Shown: one piece after another, positions 39,979 to 49,727 of the stretch
Layout of the letters: every line of letters starts with the position of its first letter
Numbering within the stretch: the first letter of the stretch is position 1
Source of the DNA: Psychrobacter urativorans
GTDB taxonomy: Bacteria; Pseudomonadota; Gammaproteobacteria; Pseudomonadales; Moraxellaceae
Reading direction: 5' to 3'
DNA length: 64,000 bases
NCBI RefSeq assembly: GCF_001298525.1
Contig: NZ_CP012678.1
Coordinates: 868,001-932,000 of the forward strand
Translations under genes and position numbers: made by a program
The notes under the pieces: generated by a model
Told to the model about the DNA's origin: nothing
Databases searched by the model: none
The model's input: the letters and a program-made list of their open reading frames with translations, nothing else

Positions 39979-40722
39979 TTATTCAAATTTTATATTAATA
40001 ATAGTATTGCCGTCTTGACCTTTAACTAACCATGCTCCATTCATAACCATTTCTAGTTCATTAAAACTCGATAGTACCTGTTCTTGTTTAACAGTATTAC
40101 CTTTATAGACCGTTTTAATAACTTTATTAGCTATAGACAAGTAAGTCTTACAGATTAGTTTACTATGCTCTTCAAGAGTCAGCTTAAGGTCAATCTCATT
40201 GCTTTCATTATTTTTATGATTAAAATATGTCAGCTTATAGTCTTCAAACTGCACTCTAACAGGTACAAACATTTCTGTTTCTTCATTACTTTGGGAAATA
40301 TAGTTAATACTATGAGCACCCAGTTTATGACGAGCTTGCGTTATTGATAAATCGTTAAACTCTCGTTTTACTACTTTAGGGTCTGGACACTTAAACAATT
40401 TGAATATATGTAATATAGCTTGCTGCTGCTGATAAACTGCATTCAACACTCCATACAATCTCAGATACTTCTCACCCAAATCATTGTATTTAGTAGGACC
40501 TGATAAACCATACTTTAGAAAGCTTTTCAAAGCCTCATTAGAATCTTCTAAAATATCCTCAGAAGCAATAATTTCGTTCCAATCATTCTTCGCATTCAAC
40601 TTAAATTTTTGTTGTGCAAAGCCTAAGAAGTCATCGGTTTCTTTAGAAAAAACCTGCTCCCTTGTAAACTTAATAAACATATCGTTTATTAAGTTTACTA
40701 AATCCACCATATCTGTCTTCAA
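39979..40722 (-). CDS. unrecognised AT-rich gene inserted between trpB and trpA
   Basis: 247 aa soluble protein, not recognised. It is rich in Lys, Asn, Ile and Phe and its DNA is clearly more AT-rich than trpA and trpB, suggesting acquisition. The segment DLSITQARHKLGAHSINY holds Arg131-x5-His137, compatible with the R-x4-6-H motif of HEPN RNases; the surrounding region is predicted helical, while the C-terminal third looks more beta (TYFNHKNNESNEIDLKLTLE). Start TTG 40722 has AAAGGG (overlapping the trpB stop) at 8 nt; ATG 40710 is the alternative. Only 12 bp follow trpB and 38 bp precede trpA, so it is cotranscribed. HEPN assignment is a guess from one motif. Confidence 0.7.
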   Translation of the reverse strand: MKTDMVDLVNLINDMFIKFTREQVFSKETDDFLGFAQQKFKLNAKNDWNEIIASEDILEDSNEALKSFLKYGLSGPTKYNDLGEKYLRLYGVLNAVYQQQQAILHIFKLFKCPDPKVVKREFNDLSITQARHKLGAHSINYISQSNEETEMFVPVRVQFEDYKLTYFNHKNNESNEIDLKLTLEEHSKLICKTYLSIANKVIKTVYKGNTVKQEQVLSSFNELEMVMNGAWLVKGQDGNTIINIKFE

Positions 40723-40734
40723 AAAAACATCCCT

Positions 40735-42009
40735 TTAAAACTCAATACCTTCCGCTTTCATAACAGAATGCAAATCCTTATCGCCACGACCTGACATATT
40801 GACGATGATGGTTTGATCAGGCGTCATCGTTTTAGCAAGTTTAAGCGCATAAGCAACAGCATGAGCAGACTCTAGCGCAGGGATAATACCTTCTTTACGC
40901 GTGGCTTGATGGAAGCCTTCTAATGACTCTTTATCGGTACAACCAACATATTCGACGCGCTTCATATCTTTTAAGAAGCTATGCTCAGGACCTACGCCCG
41001 GGTAATCCAGTCCGGCTGAGATAGAATGGGTTTCTTGAATTTGACCGTCATCATCTGCCATCAAATAAGTACGATTGCCATGTAAAACACCGATGCGTCC
41101 TGCAGCAAGTGGCGCAGAGTGACGACCGGTTTCGATACCATCACCTGTGGCTTCGACGCCATACATTTTCACGTCAGTATCGTTTAAGAAGTCAAAGAAC
41201 AGACCAATAGCGTTAGAGCCACCGCCAACACAAGCTACCAACGCATCTGGTAATTTACCGGTTCTTTCTAAATGCTGAATGCGCGCTTCTTTACCAATAA
41301 TCGCCTGAAAATCACGGACGAGCAATGGATAAGGATGCGGACCGGCAACCGTACCAATAATATAATAGGTGGTATCGACGTTAGTAACCCAATCGCGCAT
41401 CGCTTCGTTCATGGCGTCTTTGAGCGTGCGTGAACCAGAAGTGACGGGCACAACGGTTGCACCCAATAAGCGCATACGATAGACGTTCATCTTTTGGCGC
41501 TCAACGTCGTCAGCACCCATATAAACGATACATTCTAGTCCCAAACGCGCGGCAATCGTTGCTGTCGCAACGCCATGTTGCCCTGCGCCCGTTTCAGCAA
41601 TAATGCGTTTTTTGCCACACATTTTAGCCAATAATGCCTGACCAATCGTATTATTTACTTTATGTGCACCCGTGTGATTCAGGTCTTCACGTTTAAAATA
41701 AATCTGCGCACCGCCAATCTCATCACTCAAACGTTTGGCATGATATAGCGGCGTTGGGCGACCGACATAATTGACCAAATCGGTATGGTATTCTTCCCAA
41801 AAAGCAGGATCGGCTTTCACTTTGGTATATAACGCTTCCAACTCTTCTAACGCTGCCATCAAAGTTTCTGACACAAAGCGTCCGCCATGAACGCCAAAAT
41901 GCCCGCGAGCATCAGGAAACTGGTTAAAGTCGGCGACGTTTTTTGGATTGGTCAAGGTATTGATAGTCTGTGCAGTTGCTTCTGGGGCTTTATTCTCGGC
42001 ATGACTCAT
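40735..42009 (-). CDS. trpB: tryptophan synthase beta subunit
   Basis: 424 aa PLP enzyme joining indole and serine. [14 protein letters not shown] holds the PLP lysine; [17 protein letters not shown] and [14 protein letters not shown] are signatures. An N-terminal ~25-residue extension precedes the core. AGGAATTATC gives a good Shine-Dalgarno before ATG 42009. Confidence 0.98.
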   Translation of the reverse strand: MSHAENKAPEATAQTINTLTNPKNVADFNQFPDARGHFGVHGGRFVSETLMAALEELEALYTKVKADPAFWEEYHTDLVNYVGRPTPLYHAKRLSDEIGGAQIYFKREDLNHTGAHKVNNTIGQALLAKMCGKKRIIAETGAGQHGVATATIAARLGLECIVYMGADDVERQKMNVYRMRLLGATVVPVTSGSRTLKDAMNEAMRDWVTNVDTTYYIIGTVAGPHPYPLLVRDFQAIIGKEARIQHLERTGKLPDALVACVGGGSNAIGLFFDFLNDTDVKMYGVEATGDGIETGRHSAPLAAGRIGVLHGNRTYLMADDDGQIQETHSISAGLDYPGVGPEHSFLKDMKRVEYVGCTDKESLEGFHQATRKEGIIPALESAHAVAYALKLAKTMTPDQTIIVNMSGRGDKDLHSVMKAEGIEF

Positions 42010-42166
42010 GATAATTCCTACGATAAGTGGTATTTTTTAATTAAAATTAAGAATGGGATAAAAACAAGAAATAACAGAATACAGGGTAAAACAGAAAATT
42101 CGGAATGACTGACAGCTAAAGACAGATAATGTAGTACACAGAAGAAGCCATTACCTCGCTAATAAT

Positions 42167-42838
42167 TCAGCTGACATCAACGCCCGTCACGTTTTGCCAT
42201 CGATCATGCTTAACGGCTTTCATAAAGGCACGCATTTTAGTGCTGTCTTTTTTGCCTTTATCGCTTTCGATACCGCCGCTGACATCAACCCCATAGATAG
42301 GAAAATCACGGGTTACGGCAACGTTTTGCGCGTCCAAACCGCCTGCTAAAATAATGGGCAGCGTACTATCTTTTGGAATGAGGTTCCAGTCAAAACGCGC
42401 ACCCGTACCGCCATATTTTTGCTGATGATAGGCATCAAGCAAAATACTACTCGCACCTGCTGCTGCAAAGCCATTAATCTGAGCACGTACTGTGTCTAAC
42501 GTGTCGCTATCGGTATTGATACGCAGCGCTTTTATCCAGCGTTTATTAACCGTTTTGGCAAGCTGCTGGCACTGTTCAGGGCTTTCATCACCATGAAATT
42601 GGATAACATCAAAAGGGACGTTATTTGCCAGTTCTATCAGCTCGTCTGCGCTCATATTGACTACCAGTGCCACCACAGTGACAAAAGCAGGGACGGATTT
42701 CACCAAATTTTTTGCTTGCAGAGATGTCACAGCACGTGGGCTCGGCGGATAAAATACTAAGCCCACTGCGTCCGCACCCAATTGGGCGGCAGTCTGAATA
42801 TCAGCAAGCTGGGTAAAACCACAAAACTTAACGTGCAT
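42167..42838 (-). CDS. trpF: phosphoribosylanthranilate isomerase
   Basis: 223 aa TIM barrel. KFCGFTQLADIQTAAQLGAD with catalytic Cys near the start, VIQFHGDESPEQC, and LAGGLDAQNV; catalytic Asp in ILLDAYH. First gene of the trpF-trpB-orf-trpA-accD series. The 157-bp gap to trpB shows no attenuator. Confidence 0.97.
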   Translation of the reverse strand: MHVKFCGFTQLADIQTAAQLGADAVGLVFYPPSPRAVTSLQAKNLVKSVPAFVTVVALVVNMSADELIELANNVPFDVIQFHGDESPEQCQQLAKTVNKRWIKALRINTDSDTLDTVRAQINGFAAAGASSILLDAYHQQKYGGTGARFDWNLIPKDSTLPIILAGGLDAQNVAVTRDFPIYGVDVSGGIESDKGKKDSTKMRAFMKAVKHDRWQNVTGVDVS

Positions 42839-43042
42839 GTTATGACCCTAAAAAAAAGACCGCAAGTTATCAAGTGTCTGATTAAGCATATAACAGAAGT
42901 AATATAAAAAGAATAGGGATAAAGATTGATAATAGGAAAGATAGCAATTTGTTAAGCAAATGGTAAATTGATTGCATACAAAAACTTATCCTAGCATACT
43001 TTTATTCATAGTTTTGTTTATGATTAAAAAAAGGATAGGTAA

Positions 43043-44737
43043 ATGCCAACGACTACTCCAGTAACTGACCATAGCAGCGTTGATAATATTAACAATAATA
43101 AGCAAAATGCCACTACGGATACCCATGCCAACCCGCCACATTATTTGATGTGGTTTCGTCGTGACTTGCGACTACAGGATAATACCGCGCTAACCGCCCT
43201 TTGCGAGCACGCCAACTCAAATAACGCGCAAGTCTCCGCTGTCTTTTTTTGTACGCCTGCACAATGGCAGTCTCACACTACCTCGCTCGTCCAAGTTGAC
43301 CATATTATTCGCACCTTACCAAAATTGGCGCAAAGCTTAGAGAAACAATTAAACATTCCTTTAGCGGTTTATGTCTGTGATAATTTCAGCGATTGCACTA
43401 ACACGATTATCGAGATTTGTGCCGCTAAAAATATGAGCATGGTCATGGCAAATTATGAATATGAAGGTAATGAGATTGCGCGCGATGAGCAACTAACCAA
43501 GCAGCTAGCGAAGAATAATGTTGAGTTTATCCGTTGGCATGATCAATGTATCTTACCGCCAAAAAGCATCACGACCAATGATGGCAGCATGTATCAAGTA
43601 TTTACTCCGTTTTATAAAAAATGGCGGCACACCTTAGATGTCAGCACGATGCAGGCGTATGAAGCACAGACCGTGATTGCCAACGATAATTTAAATAAGA
43701 ACCTTAAGCCTTTTGATTCAACCCACGCCAGTGCCAATATGACCAAGGAGATAGAAACGTTAGGTAACACAGTGGTCGAAGGCTATCAACTTCGCTTACA
43801 ACAGGCTGGAATAGTTAATATTGATAACACTGATAGCGATGCGCAGCTTGCTCATGCGCGTAGTGCTTATCCTGCAGGTGAAGTAGCGGCATGCCACCGT
43901 CTTGATCAGTTCATCGCTGAAGATATCACCAGTTATGATGTGAGTCGCGATGTTCCTAGCCTCAATGCGACTAGCCAGCTTTCTGCTTATTTGACGATTG
44001 GTAGCATAAGTGCCCGTCATTGTTACTTACAAGCGACCAAAGCACTTGATAATGCGGCAAGTACCCACGCAAATAAAGACAGTAATTATAGTGAAAATGG
44101 AGACAACAAAGACATCAATCGCTGGATAAGTGAGCTTGCTTGGCGGGATTTTTACCGGCACGTCTTGGTAGCTAAGCCTGAACTTATTCGCCATTATGCT
44201 TATAACAAGGAGTTGGATAGTCGTATTAACTGGTCATATAATGACGAAGATTTTAAAGCATGGTGTAGCGGCAAAACGGGTGTGCCGCTGGTAGATGCGG
44301 CCATGCGTTGCCTAAACGCAACAGGCTTTATGCACAATCGTTTACGCATGGTCACCGCGATGTTTTTGACCAAGGATTTGCTCATTGACTGGCGCTTAGG
44401 TGAGCGTTATTTTATGCAACAACTGATAGATGGCGACTTTGCGTCTAATAATGGCGGATGGCAATGGAGCGCATCGACAGGCACCGATGCTGCGCCCTAT
44501 TTCCGGATTATGAATCCCTTTAGCCAAGCTAAAAGTCATGACCCTGACGGCGAATTTATCAAGACATGGCTACCTGAGCTAAAAGACGTGCCTGCCAACA
44601 TCTTGCACAGCGAAGATAAGCTACGCGCAGCCGTGACAAAAGGGGGTAAATTCAGCCATATTAATTATCCCGCCCCCATGGTCAATCATAAAATTGCAAG
44701 ACAGTTAGCCATTGCAGCATTTAAAGGGGAGAATTAA
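43043..44737 (+). CDS. phr: deoxyribodipyrimidine photolyase (CPD photolyase)
   Basis: 564 aa. Photolyase domain begins MWFRRDLRLQDNTAL (about residue 34) after an Asn/Thr-rich leader. The FAD domain has ELAWRDFYRHVL, GVPLVDAAMRCLNATGFMHNRLRMV and NNGGWQWSASTGTDAAPYFR with the electron-transfer tryptophans. Splits UV-induced cyclobutane dimers with blue light. It is about 90 aa longer than E. coli Phr from the leader and Asn/Ser inserts (around 345-360). Divergent from trpF. Confidence 0.95.
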   Translation: MPTTTPVTDHSSVDNINNNKQNATTDTHANPPHYLMWFRRDLRLQDNTALTALCEHANSNNAQVSAVFFCTPAQWQSHTTSLVQVDHIIRTLPKLAQSLEKQLNIPLAVYVCDNFSDCTNTIIEICAAKNMSMVMANYEYEGNEIARDEQLTKQLAKNNVEFIRWHDQCILPPKSITTNDGSMYQVFTPFYKKWRHTLDVSTMQAYEAQTVIANDNLNKNLKPFDSTHASANMTKEIETLGNTVVEGYQLRLQQAGIVNIDNTDSDAQLAHARSAYPAGEVAACHRLDQFIAEDITSYDVSRDVPSLNATSQLSAYLTIGSISARHCYLQATKALDNAASTHANKDSNYSENGDNKDINRWISELAWRDFYRHVLVAKPELIRHYAYNKELDSRINWSYNDEDFKAWCSGKTGVPLVDAAMRCLNATGFMHNRLRMVTAMFLTKDLLIDWRLGERYFMQQLIDGDFASNNGGWQWSASTGTDAAPYFRIMNPFSQAKSHDPDGEFIKTWLPELKDVPANILHSEDKLRAAVTKGGKFSHINYPAPMVNHKIARQLAIAAFKGEN

Positions 44738-44770
44738 TACTGAAATCTTTACTACGCTCAATGGTTAACA

Positions 44771-45454
44771 TTAACCAAAGCCTGTGCTGTTGCCAAATAA
44801 ACTCACTGACCAACCGATGACAGCCCACAATCCCCAAGCCAATAATGCAATGAACACAACACCGAGCATATCGGGAATATGTAAATACAACCAAGCAGCG
44901 ATAGGATGCCGCCAAAAACGGCTGTGCTGCTGTTTATTTTCTAATCGTTGATGCAAAAATGGTCGATCCATATGCGTCGTTTCAGTGATGCCGTATTCAT
45001 CCTGCAAATGCTGATGGACGATAATCAAAGTTTTACGGCTCGGACGGATAAACACGTCCAACAAAGTACCCACTACCGGAATAACACCTACCACCATATC
45101 AATGAGCGCCAGCTTGACCGCAGGCAGCATCTTATGCGCAGGGACACCCAATTGACGACCCAATATAAACGCATAACTGGTCAATACCAATCCTGCCAAA
45201 TCCCCTACTAATGGCATCGTGGATAGCGCCACATCGGCACCAATGCCTTGTTTGGTAAAAGGAATACGCACGATTGAATCCATCACATTAGCAAACTTTG
45301 CCAATTTGCGTTCAACAGCAATCACTTGCGCGCGGGTTAGCCCCTGTTCAGCCAGATTCAGCTGATAATTTATTGCTGGTTCATTAACGGTTGCTGTCTT
45401 ACTAGGTCGCTTAATTGGCTTAGTTGGTTTAGTTGGCTTACGTATACTAACCAT
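44771..45454 (-). CDS. DUF4112 family membrane protein
   Basis: 227 aa. DUF4112 core with [41 protein letters not shown] and [20 protein letters not shown] (GD and PVVGT motifs at two hydrophobic hairpins), plus a C-terminal helix pair at about 190-220. A Lys/Pro/Thr repeat ([14 protein letters not shown]) opens the protein. Overlaps ubiA by 8 bp. Function unknown. Confidence 0.8.
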   Translation of the reverse strand: MVSIRKPTKPTKPIKRPSKTATVNEPAINYQLNLAEQGLTRAQVIAVERKLAKFANVMDSIVRIPFTKQGIGADVALSTMPLVGDLAGLVLTSYAFILGRQLGVPAHKMLPAVKLALIDMVVGVIPVVGTLLDVFIRPSRKTLIIVHQHLQDEYGITETTHMDRPFLHQRLENKQQHSRFWRHPIAAWLYLHIPDMLGVVFIALLAWGLWAVIGWSVSLFGNSTGFG

Positions 45455-46397
45455 TCAAGCTCGTCCAAATACAAGAAGCAGCGACCAAAGCAAAGACGTA
45501 TCGCCCTACCCAAATATTGGCTAAAAATGCGTGAAAACAAGAGGCAGCTTCACGGCTACCACAAGCGTTATTTTGCTTAGCAAACATCATTGCCACCAAT
45601 CCCAGACCGAATACGGGCGCGATACTTAAAGACGTTGGCGCAAAATAATGCCATAACACCACACCCATTATGAGTAAGAATAAGGTTTGTAGTAGCGAGA
45701 TAATCACCACATCGAAGCGACCAAATAATATAGCGGTCGACTTGACGCCAATCTTTAAATCATCATCGCGATCTGCCATCGCATATTGGGTATCGTAAGC
45801 GACCGTCCAACACATATAAGCGACAAATAACAACCAACACCAAATATCAGGCGCACCCGCTATCGCCACATACGCCATTGGAATTGCCCACCCAAAAGCA
45901 GCGGCTAAAAATAATTGCGGCAAGTGGGTAAAGCGTTTCATAAACGGGTAAATAAAGGCTAAAAAAACTGCCCCAAGTGACCAATAAAACACTTGAACGG
46001 GTAAAAATAATAATAAGCTCGCACTGAGCAACACCAATATTAAAAACACCGCAATCGCCTCGCGACCAGACAACCGACCATCGGCAAGCGGACGACCTTT
46101 AGTACGGGTCACATGACCATCGACTTTACGGTCAGCAAAATCATTAATCGCACAGCCTGCCGCGCGCATTAAAATAGCGCCAAGGGCAAATATGATAAAG
46201 ATTTTTAGACTGGGTAGTGCAGCCATCACACCAATATCAGCACCTTGTTGCTGTGCAGCACTCATCGCTGCTAACAATACGCCCCACAGTGTCGGCCATA
46301 GCAACAGCTCAATGCCGACAGGCTTATCAAAGCGCGTCAGCTGCATGTAGGCATGGAGTTTTTCTGTTAAGGTAATAGGTGGTCTACTAGAAGTCAT
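45447..46397 (-). CDS. ubiA: 4-hydroxybenzoate octaprenyltransferase
   Basis: 316 aa, about eight to nine membrane helices. First Asp-rich motif in [19 protein letters not shown], second in [21 protein letters not shown] (shown in parts). Prenylates 4-hydroxybenzoate in ubiquinone synthesis. ATG 46397 ([20 protein letters not shown]) avoids overlap with the upstream small gene; the frame stays open 14 codons further. Confidence 0.96.
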   Translation of the reverse strand: MTSSRPPITLTEKLHAYMQLTRFDKPVGIELLLWPTLWGVLLAAMSAAQQQGADIGVMAALPSLKIFIIFALGAILMRAAGCAINDFADRKVDGHVTRTKGRPLADGRLSGREAIAVFLILVLLSASLLLFLPVQVFYWSLGAVFLAFIYPFMKRFTHLPQLFLAAAFGWAIPMAYVAIAGAPDIWCWLLFVAYMCWTVAYDTQYAMADRDDDLKIGVKSTAILFGRFDVVIISLLQTLFLLIMGVVLWHYFAPTSLSIAPVFGLGLVAMMFAKQNNACGSREAASCFHAFLANIWVGRYVFALVAASCIWTSLNG

Positions 46398-46410
46398 TAA
46401 GTCATGCTCG

Positions 46411-46647
46411 CTATTTTTGCTGCCACAATTTATTGGCATCTAACAGCGACAGTTCAAAATACTGTTTACGTAACGCTTTAATCGCTGCTATCTTGTCATT
46501 CTGCTCGGGCAGCTGACGTAAATAAGTCATATACTCTGCACTGCGCACCTGCTTGAGCGCAGCTTCTAAGCGCAGCATACGGGTACGTAGCATGATATTG
46601 ATGATAAGTAAGCCTGCACCCACTACCCAAATAATGATGGTCGACAT
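46411..46647 (-). CDS. small membrane-anchored protein, unknown function
   Basis: 78 aa. One N-terminal membrane helix ([20 protein letters not shown]) and a basic/amphipathic cytoplasmic tail ([40 protein letters not shown]). AGGAG lies shortly before ATG, supporting a real gene. Between rsmJ and ubiA with 13-45 bp gaps. I do not recognise the family. Confidence 0.7.
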   Translation of the reverse strand: MSTIIIWVVGAGLLIINIMLRTRMLRLEAALKQVRSAEYMTYLRQLPEQNDKIAAIKALRKQYFELSLLDANKLWQQK

Positions 46648-46692
46648 ATTTTTCTCCTGTTTTACTATTCAAGCTTGTGAGTGATGCGCTTA

Positions 46693-47628
46693 TTACACTG
46701 ATAAAAAATAACCATCAAAACGCACTGCTTCATTATGCCAGCTCTCATCTGGTACTTGCTGGGCAAATAAGGGTGCATCTTTGGGACGCTTGACGATAAC
46801 GCGACCTTGTTGTTTATGCGTATCGATAGCACTGACCACCGCTTGCGCACTTTGAAGCAATTGCAACTCTTGCGCAGCGGTCGGTGGACTGGCTAAATGA
46901 TGCAATGCCTGCATCAGCTTGCCAACTTTAGCGCCTTTGCCCGTCTTGCTATCTTGATAACTGTCATTCGGAAACATAGGGTCAAGGTACACCACATCAA
47001 CGGCTTTAGTCATTGCTAGATTACCTTGGAAATCGGCAAGATAATGGTTATCAAAATAACTGAGCGCATCGGTATTGATGATTTGCAAACGCGCCATCAG
47101 CTTTTGCCAATTTGGCTGCGCACTCATGCGGTGCTGTTCAGCGAGTAACAATAACGCCATAATCGGCTGCTGCTCTAGCATCGTCACCTGTGCGCCCGTA
47201 CTTGCCAGTATCAAGCTATCGTGCCCAAAGCCTGCCGTCGCATCAATGACCTGACTGTCAGCCGTAGTTTTTGCCGCTTGTAATAACAACTCTGTCTTAC
47301 GTCCCGCACTCACCACGCGGCGTTGCAATTTATCCCATTCCGGCGTAACGCTCAGACCATTACTCAGCCATGACAGTTTGTTTTTATCATCTAATAATAA
47401 AATCGGCTGAGTAGACTCTACACACAATTGCTCACGGTTTTTTTGATTTAACTTAACCGTGACCAGCTCTGTCACTAGGCTTAACGATAATTGGTGCTGA
47501 GTTACCAATGCCTGTAAGCGCTCAACTTGTGGCTGCTGCGCCTCATTCATATAAAATAATCGGCAATGACTCACTGCAGCGTTTGCATACAAGGCACTAG
47601 CAACTTCAGGCACTAATGGTTCACTCAT
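46693..47628 (-). CDS. rsmJ: 16S rRNA (guanine(1516)-N(2))-methyltransferase RsmJ
   Basis: 311 aa Rossmann methyltransferase. AGRKTELLLQAAKTTADSQV, IDATAGFGHDSLILASTGAQ (SAM motif I) and VVYLDPMFPND (catalytic DPMF) identify YhiQ/RsmJ. Methylates G1516 of 16S rRNA. Slightly longer than E. coli (250 aa) through its N-terminus. Confidence 0.93.
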   Translation of the reverse strand: MSEPLVPEVASALYANAAVSHCRLFYMNEAQQPQVERLQALVTQHQLSLSLVTELVTVKLNQKNREQLCVESTQPILLLDDKNKLSWLSNGLSVTPEWDKLQRRVVSAGRKTELLLQAAKTTADSQVIDATAGFGHDSLILASTGAQVTMLEQQPIMALLLLAEQHRMSAQPNWQKLMARLQIINTDALSYFDNHYLADFQGNLAMTKAVDVVYLDPMFPNDSYQDSKTGKGAKVGKLMQALHHLASPPTAAQELQLLQSAQAVVSAIDTHKQQGRVIVKRPKDAPLFAQQVPDESWHNEAVRFDGYFLSV

Positions 47629-47697
47629 TTGCTCATACCTATTTTTTTATGACCAGGTTTATAGCGTACAATTTTATAATCAAAATCTTAGCAGCCA

Positions 47698-48540
47698 TTA
47701 ACCCGCCATTTGATAACCAAAACCCCAAGCGGCTATCAAGACTAAAATACCAGTAATAATACGTAACCATGCAAAAATCTTAAAGTCACGGCGACTGACC
47801 CATGCAACCAGCAAGCGAATACATAATAGCGCGACGATAAAGGACACGACAGTACCAATCCCAAGCACCAGCCAATCTTCGCTAGTGGTCATGACACCAT
47901 GATGCTTCACTAAATCCAATAGCGCAGCACCAACAATAACCGGAATACCTAAAAAGAAGGAAAATTCCGCTGATGCCTTACGCGATACGCCAAGCCATAA
48001 TGCGCCTACAATGGTCGCCCCTGAACGCGACGTCCCCGGTATTAAAGCAAAGCATTGAATCAGTCCAATCATTAATGCCGTCTTTAAGCTCACGTCTTCT
48101 GCTTCTTCTGCGATGATCGTTTTTGGACGATTTTCCACATAAAATATCAGTAAACCACCAATAATAAGCATAATCGCTACGGTCACTGGATTAAACAGAT
48201 AGAGCTTAATTTCATCAGCAAACGTAAAGCCAAGTATCATGACTGGGATAGTCGCAACAATAAGACTCAGTCCCAACTGTCGTGGGTTTTTCAGCCCATC
48301 CGCCTCGCCCGTTACCAGTCCTGTTAGTGCATGCCACAATCGTCCCCAATAGTCGTAAATCACCGCTAAAATAGCGCCAAACTGCACGACGACGACGAAT
48401 AAATCAACTTTTTCTTTGGTCCAAAAACTCATGATGTCTGCTGACAAAATAAGATAACCGGTACTAGAGATGGGTAAAAACTCAGTGATGCCCTCAACAA
48501 TACCCATGATGACGGCTTGAATTAATAAGATAATATCCAC
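47698..48540 (-). CDS. uppP: undecaprenyl-diphosphatase UppP (BacA)
   Basis: 280 aa, about eight membrane helices. The two signatures are GIVEGITEFLPISSTGYLIL and PGTSRSGATIVGALWLGVSR. Recycles undecaprenyl pyrophosphate for wall synthesis; bacitracin tolerance. GTG 48540 (VDIILLIQAVIMG) with AGGAAAG 5 nt upstream is preferred to the ATG 25 codons earlier. Confidence 0.96.
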   Translation of the reverse strand: MDIILLIQAVIMGIVEGITEFLPISSTGYLILSADIMSFWTKEKVDLFVVVVQFGAILAVIYDYWGRLWHALTGLVTGEADGLKNPRQLGLSLIVATIPVMILGFTFADEIKLYLFNPVTVAIMLIIGGLLIFYVENRPKTIIAEEAEDVSLKTALMIGLIQCFALIPGTSRSGATIVGALWLGVSRKASAEFSFFLGIPVIVGAALLDLVKHHGVMTTSEDWLVLGIGTVVSFIVALLCIRLLVAWVSRRDFKIFAWLRIITGILVLIAAWGFGYQMAG

Positions 48541-48670
48541 AATCGCTTTCCTAAAAACAGACCTACTGGTCGCTTTATGTTGTCTCGATATAAATAAAGC
48601 CAGACAATAATGCAATGTCTAGCCATGATAAGTGAGGGTTAAATTAGTATTTAAATTATAATCGCAGGTA

Positions 48671-49354
48671 TTAGGCTTTGCCCTGCTCTTTAAGCGTTTT
48701 CCATGCTTGATTACGTAGATATTTGGGTAGCGCTTGTGCGGCATCGGTGCCACCAGACAATATGAATTGCGCGACACCTAACTGCCCAATAATCGCGGCA
48801 TCAGGACTGACATCTTCGTATACCATTTGCTCATCATGCAGATGTAATAAATTAGCACCATTACCAACGAGAGGTCGATTCAGTACGGTTTGACTGTCAT
48901 AATCTTGTAGTCGTTCAGTAGTATCACTGCCATCATTATCCACTGCCTGCATAATATTATTATTTAATGCATAATGACCAAAATAAACTTGCTGCATACG
49001 GGCATCAAGAGCGCTATAAACTTCCGTTAAGCCATATTTTTGGTAAGCACATTGGGCAATAGCTTGTAGGCTTGAGACACCAACACAAGGCAAATCATGG
49101 GCGACCGATAACGCTTGCACCACTGCCGTATTGATACGAATACCACTAAAAGCACCCGGACCACGATTGAAGATTAAGGCTTTCATATCAGCAAGACTAA
49201 GCTGACACTTAGATAAAGCCGCATCGATCATCGGCAATATTTGCTGCGTCTGCATACGTTTACCAGTTTCAGTCTGGCACGATATTACCTTGCCAGTATC
49301 ATCAAGTATGGCGATTGAGCACTGATCAAATACGGTATCCATTGCTAAAAACAT
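48671..49354 (-). CDS. tsaB: tRNA t6A biosynthesis protein TsaB
   Basis: 227 aa ASKHA-fold protein. LAMDTVFDQCSIAILDD, the FNRGPGAFSGIRINTAVVQA block and YSALDARMQQVYFGHY are typical. It dimerises with TsaD in the N6-threonylcarbamoyl transfer complex. Two ATGs are adjacent; 49354 is better spaced from GAGG. Upstream of uppP on the same strand. Confidence 0.93.
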   Translation of the reverse strand: MFLAMDTVFDQCSIAILDDTGKVISCQTETGKRMQTQQILPMIDAALSKCQLSLADMKALIFNRGPGAFSGIRINTAVVQALSVAHDLPCVGVSSLQAIAQCAYQKYGLTEVYSALDARMQQVYFGHYALNNNIMQAVDNDGSDTTERLQDYDSQTVLNRPLVGNGANLLHLHDEQMVYEDVSPDAAIIGQLGVAQFILSGGTDAAQALPKYLRNQAWKTLKEQGKA

Positions 49355-49727
49355 CATGACCTCGGCTCACACTGCGGGTATTACAAAAAATAGCGCCTAT
49401 CATAACATTTAGGGTCAGCAAGTTTTAACGCTTTCTTAAAGTTTTTCTATCACCTAATTAGAAACTATTTACGCCTTTTTTTATGCTGCTTGTTATCGTG
49501 ATATTTTTACTGTACAAATAACAAATATTTAGTTGTTGCTTTAAAGCCTGACTGCAGACAGGAAAGTAGTTCACATAACAGTTCAGGGTTTATATTTAAA
49601 TCCTCATACTCTATAATGATTTTCATTTTCTCTTATCCCTTCTTTTTATACCCATCAATATATAAATATTGCTTGCTATTCATCAGCCATAGTCAGTATT
49701 TATGATTGTTGCTTGTCGGAGCGTTAC
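49355..49727. other. tsaB - ODP-like gene divergent region
   Basis: About 370 bp, AT-rich, no credible gene. A small inverted repeat CCTG..CAGG is near 49547-49562. No convincing promoter pair identified. Confidence 0.5.

Noticed and set aside
42839..43042. Tryptophan attenuator ahead of trpF
   Set aside because: No leader peptide with tandem Trp codons and no terminator/antiterminator pair was seen.
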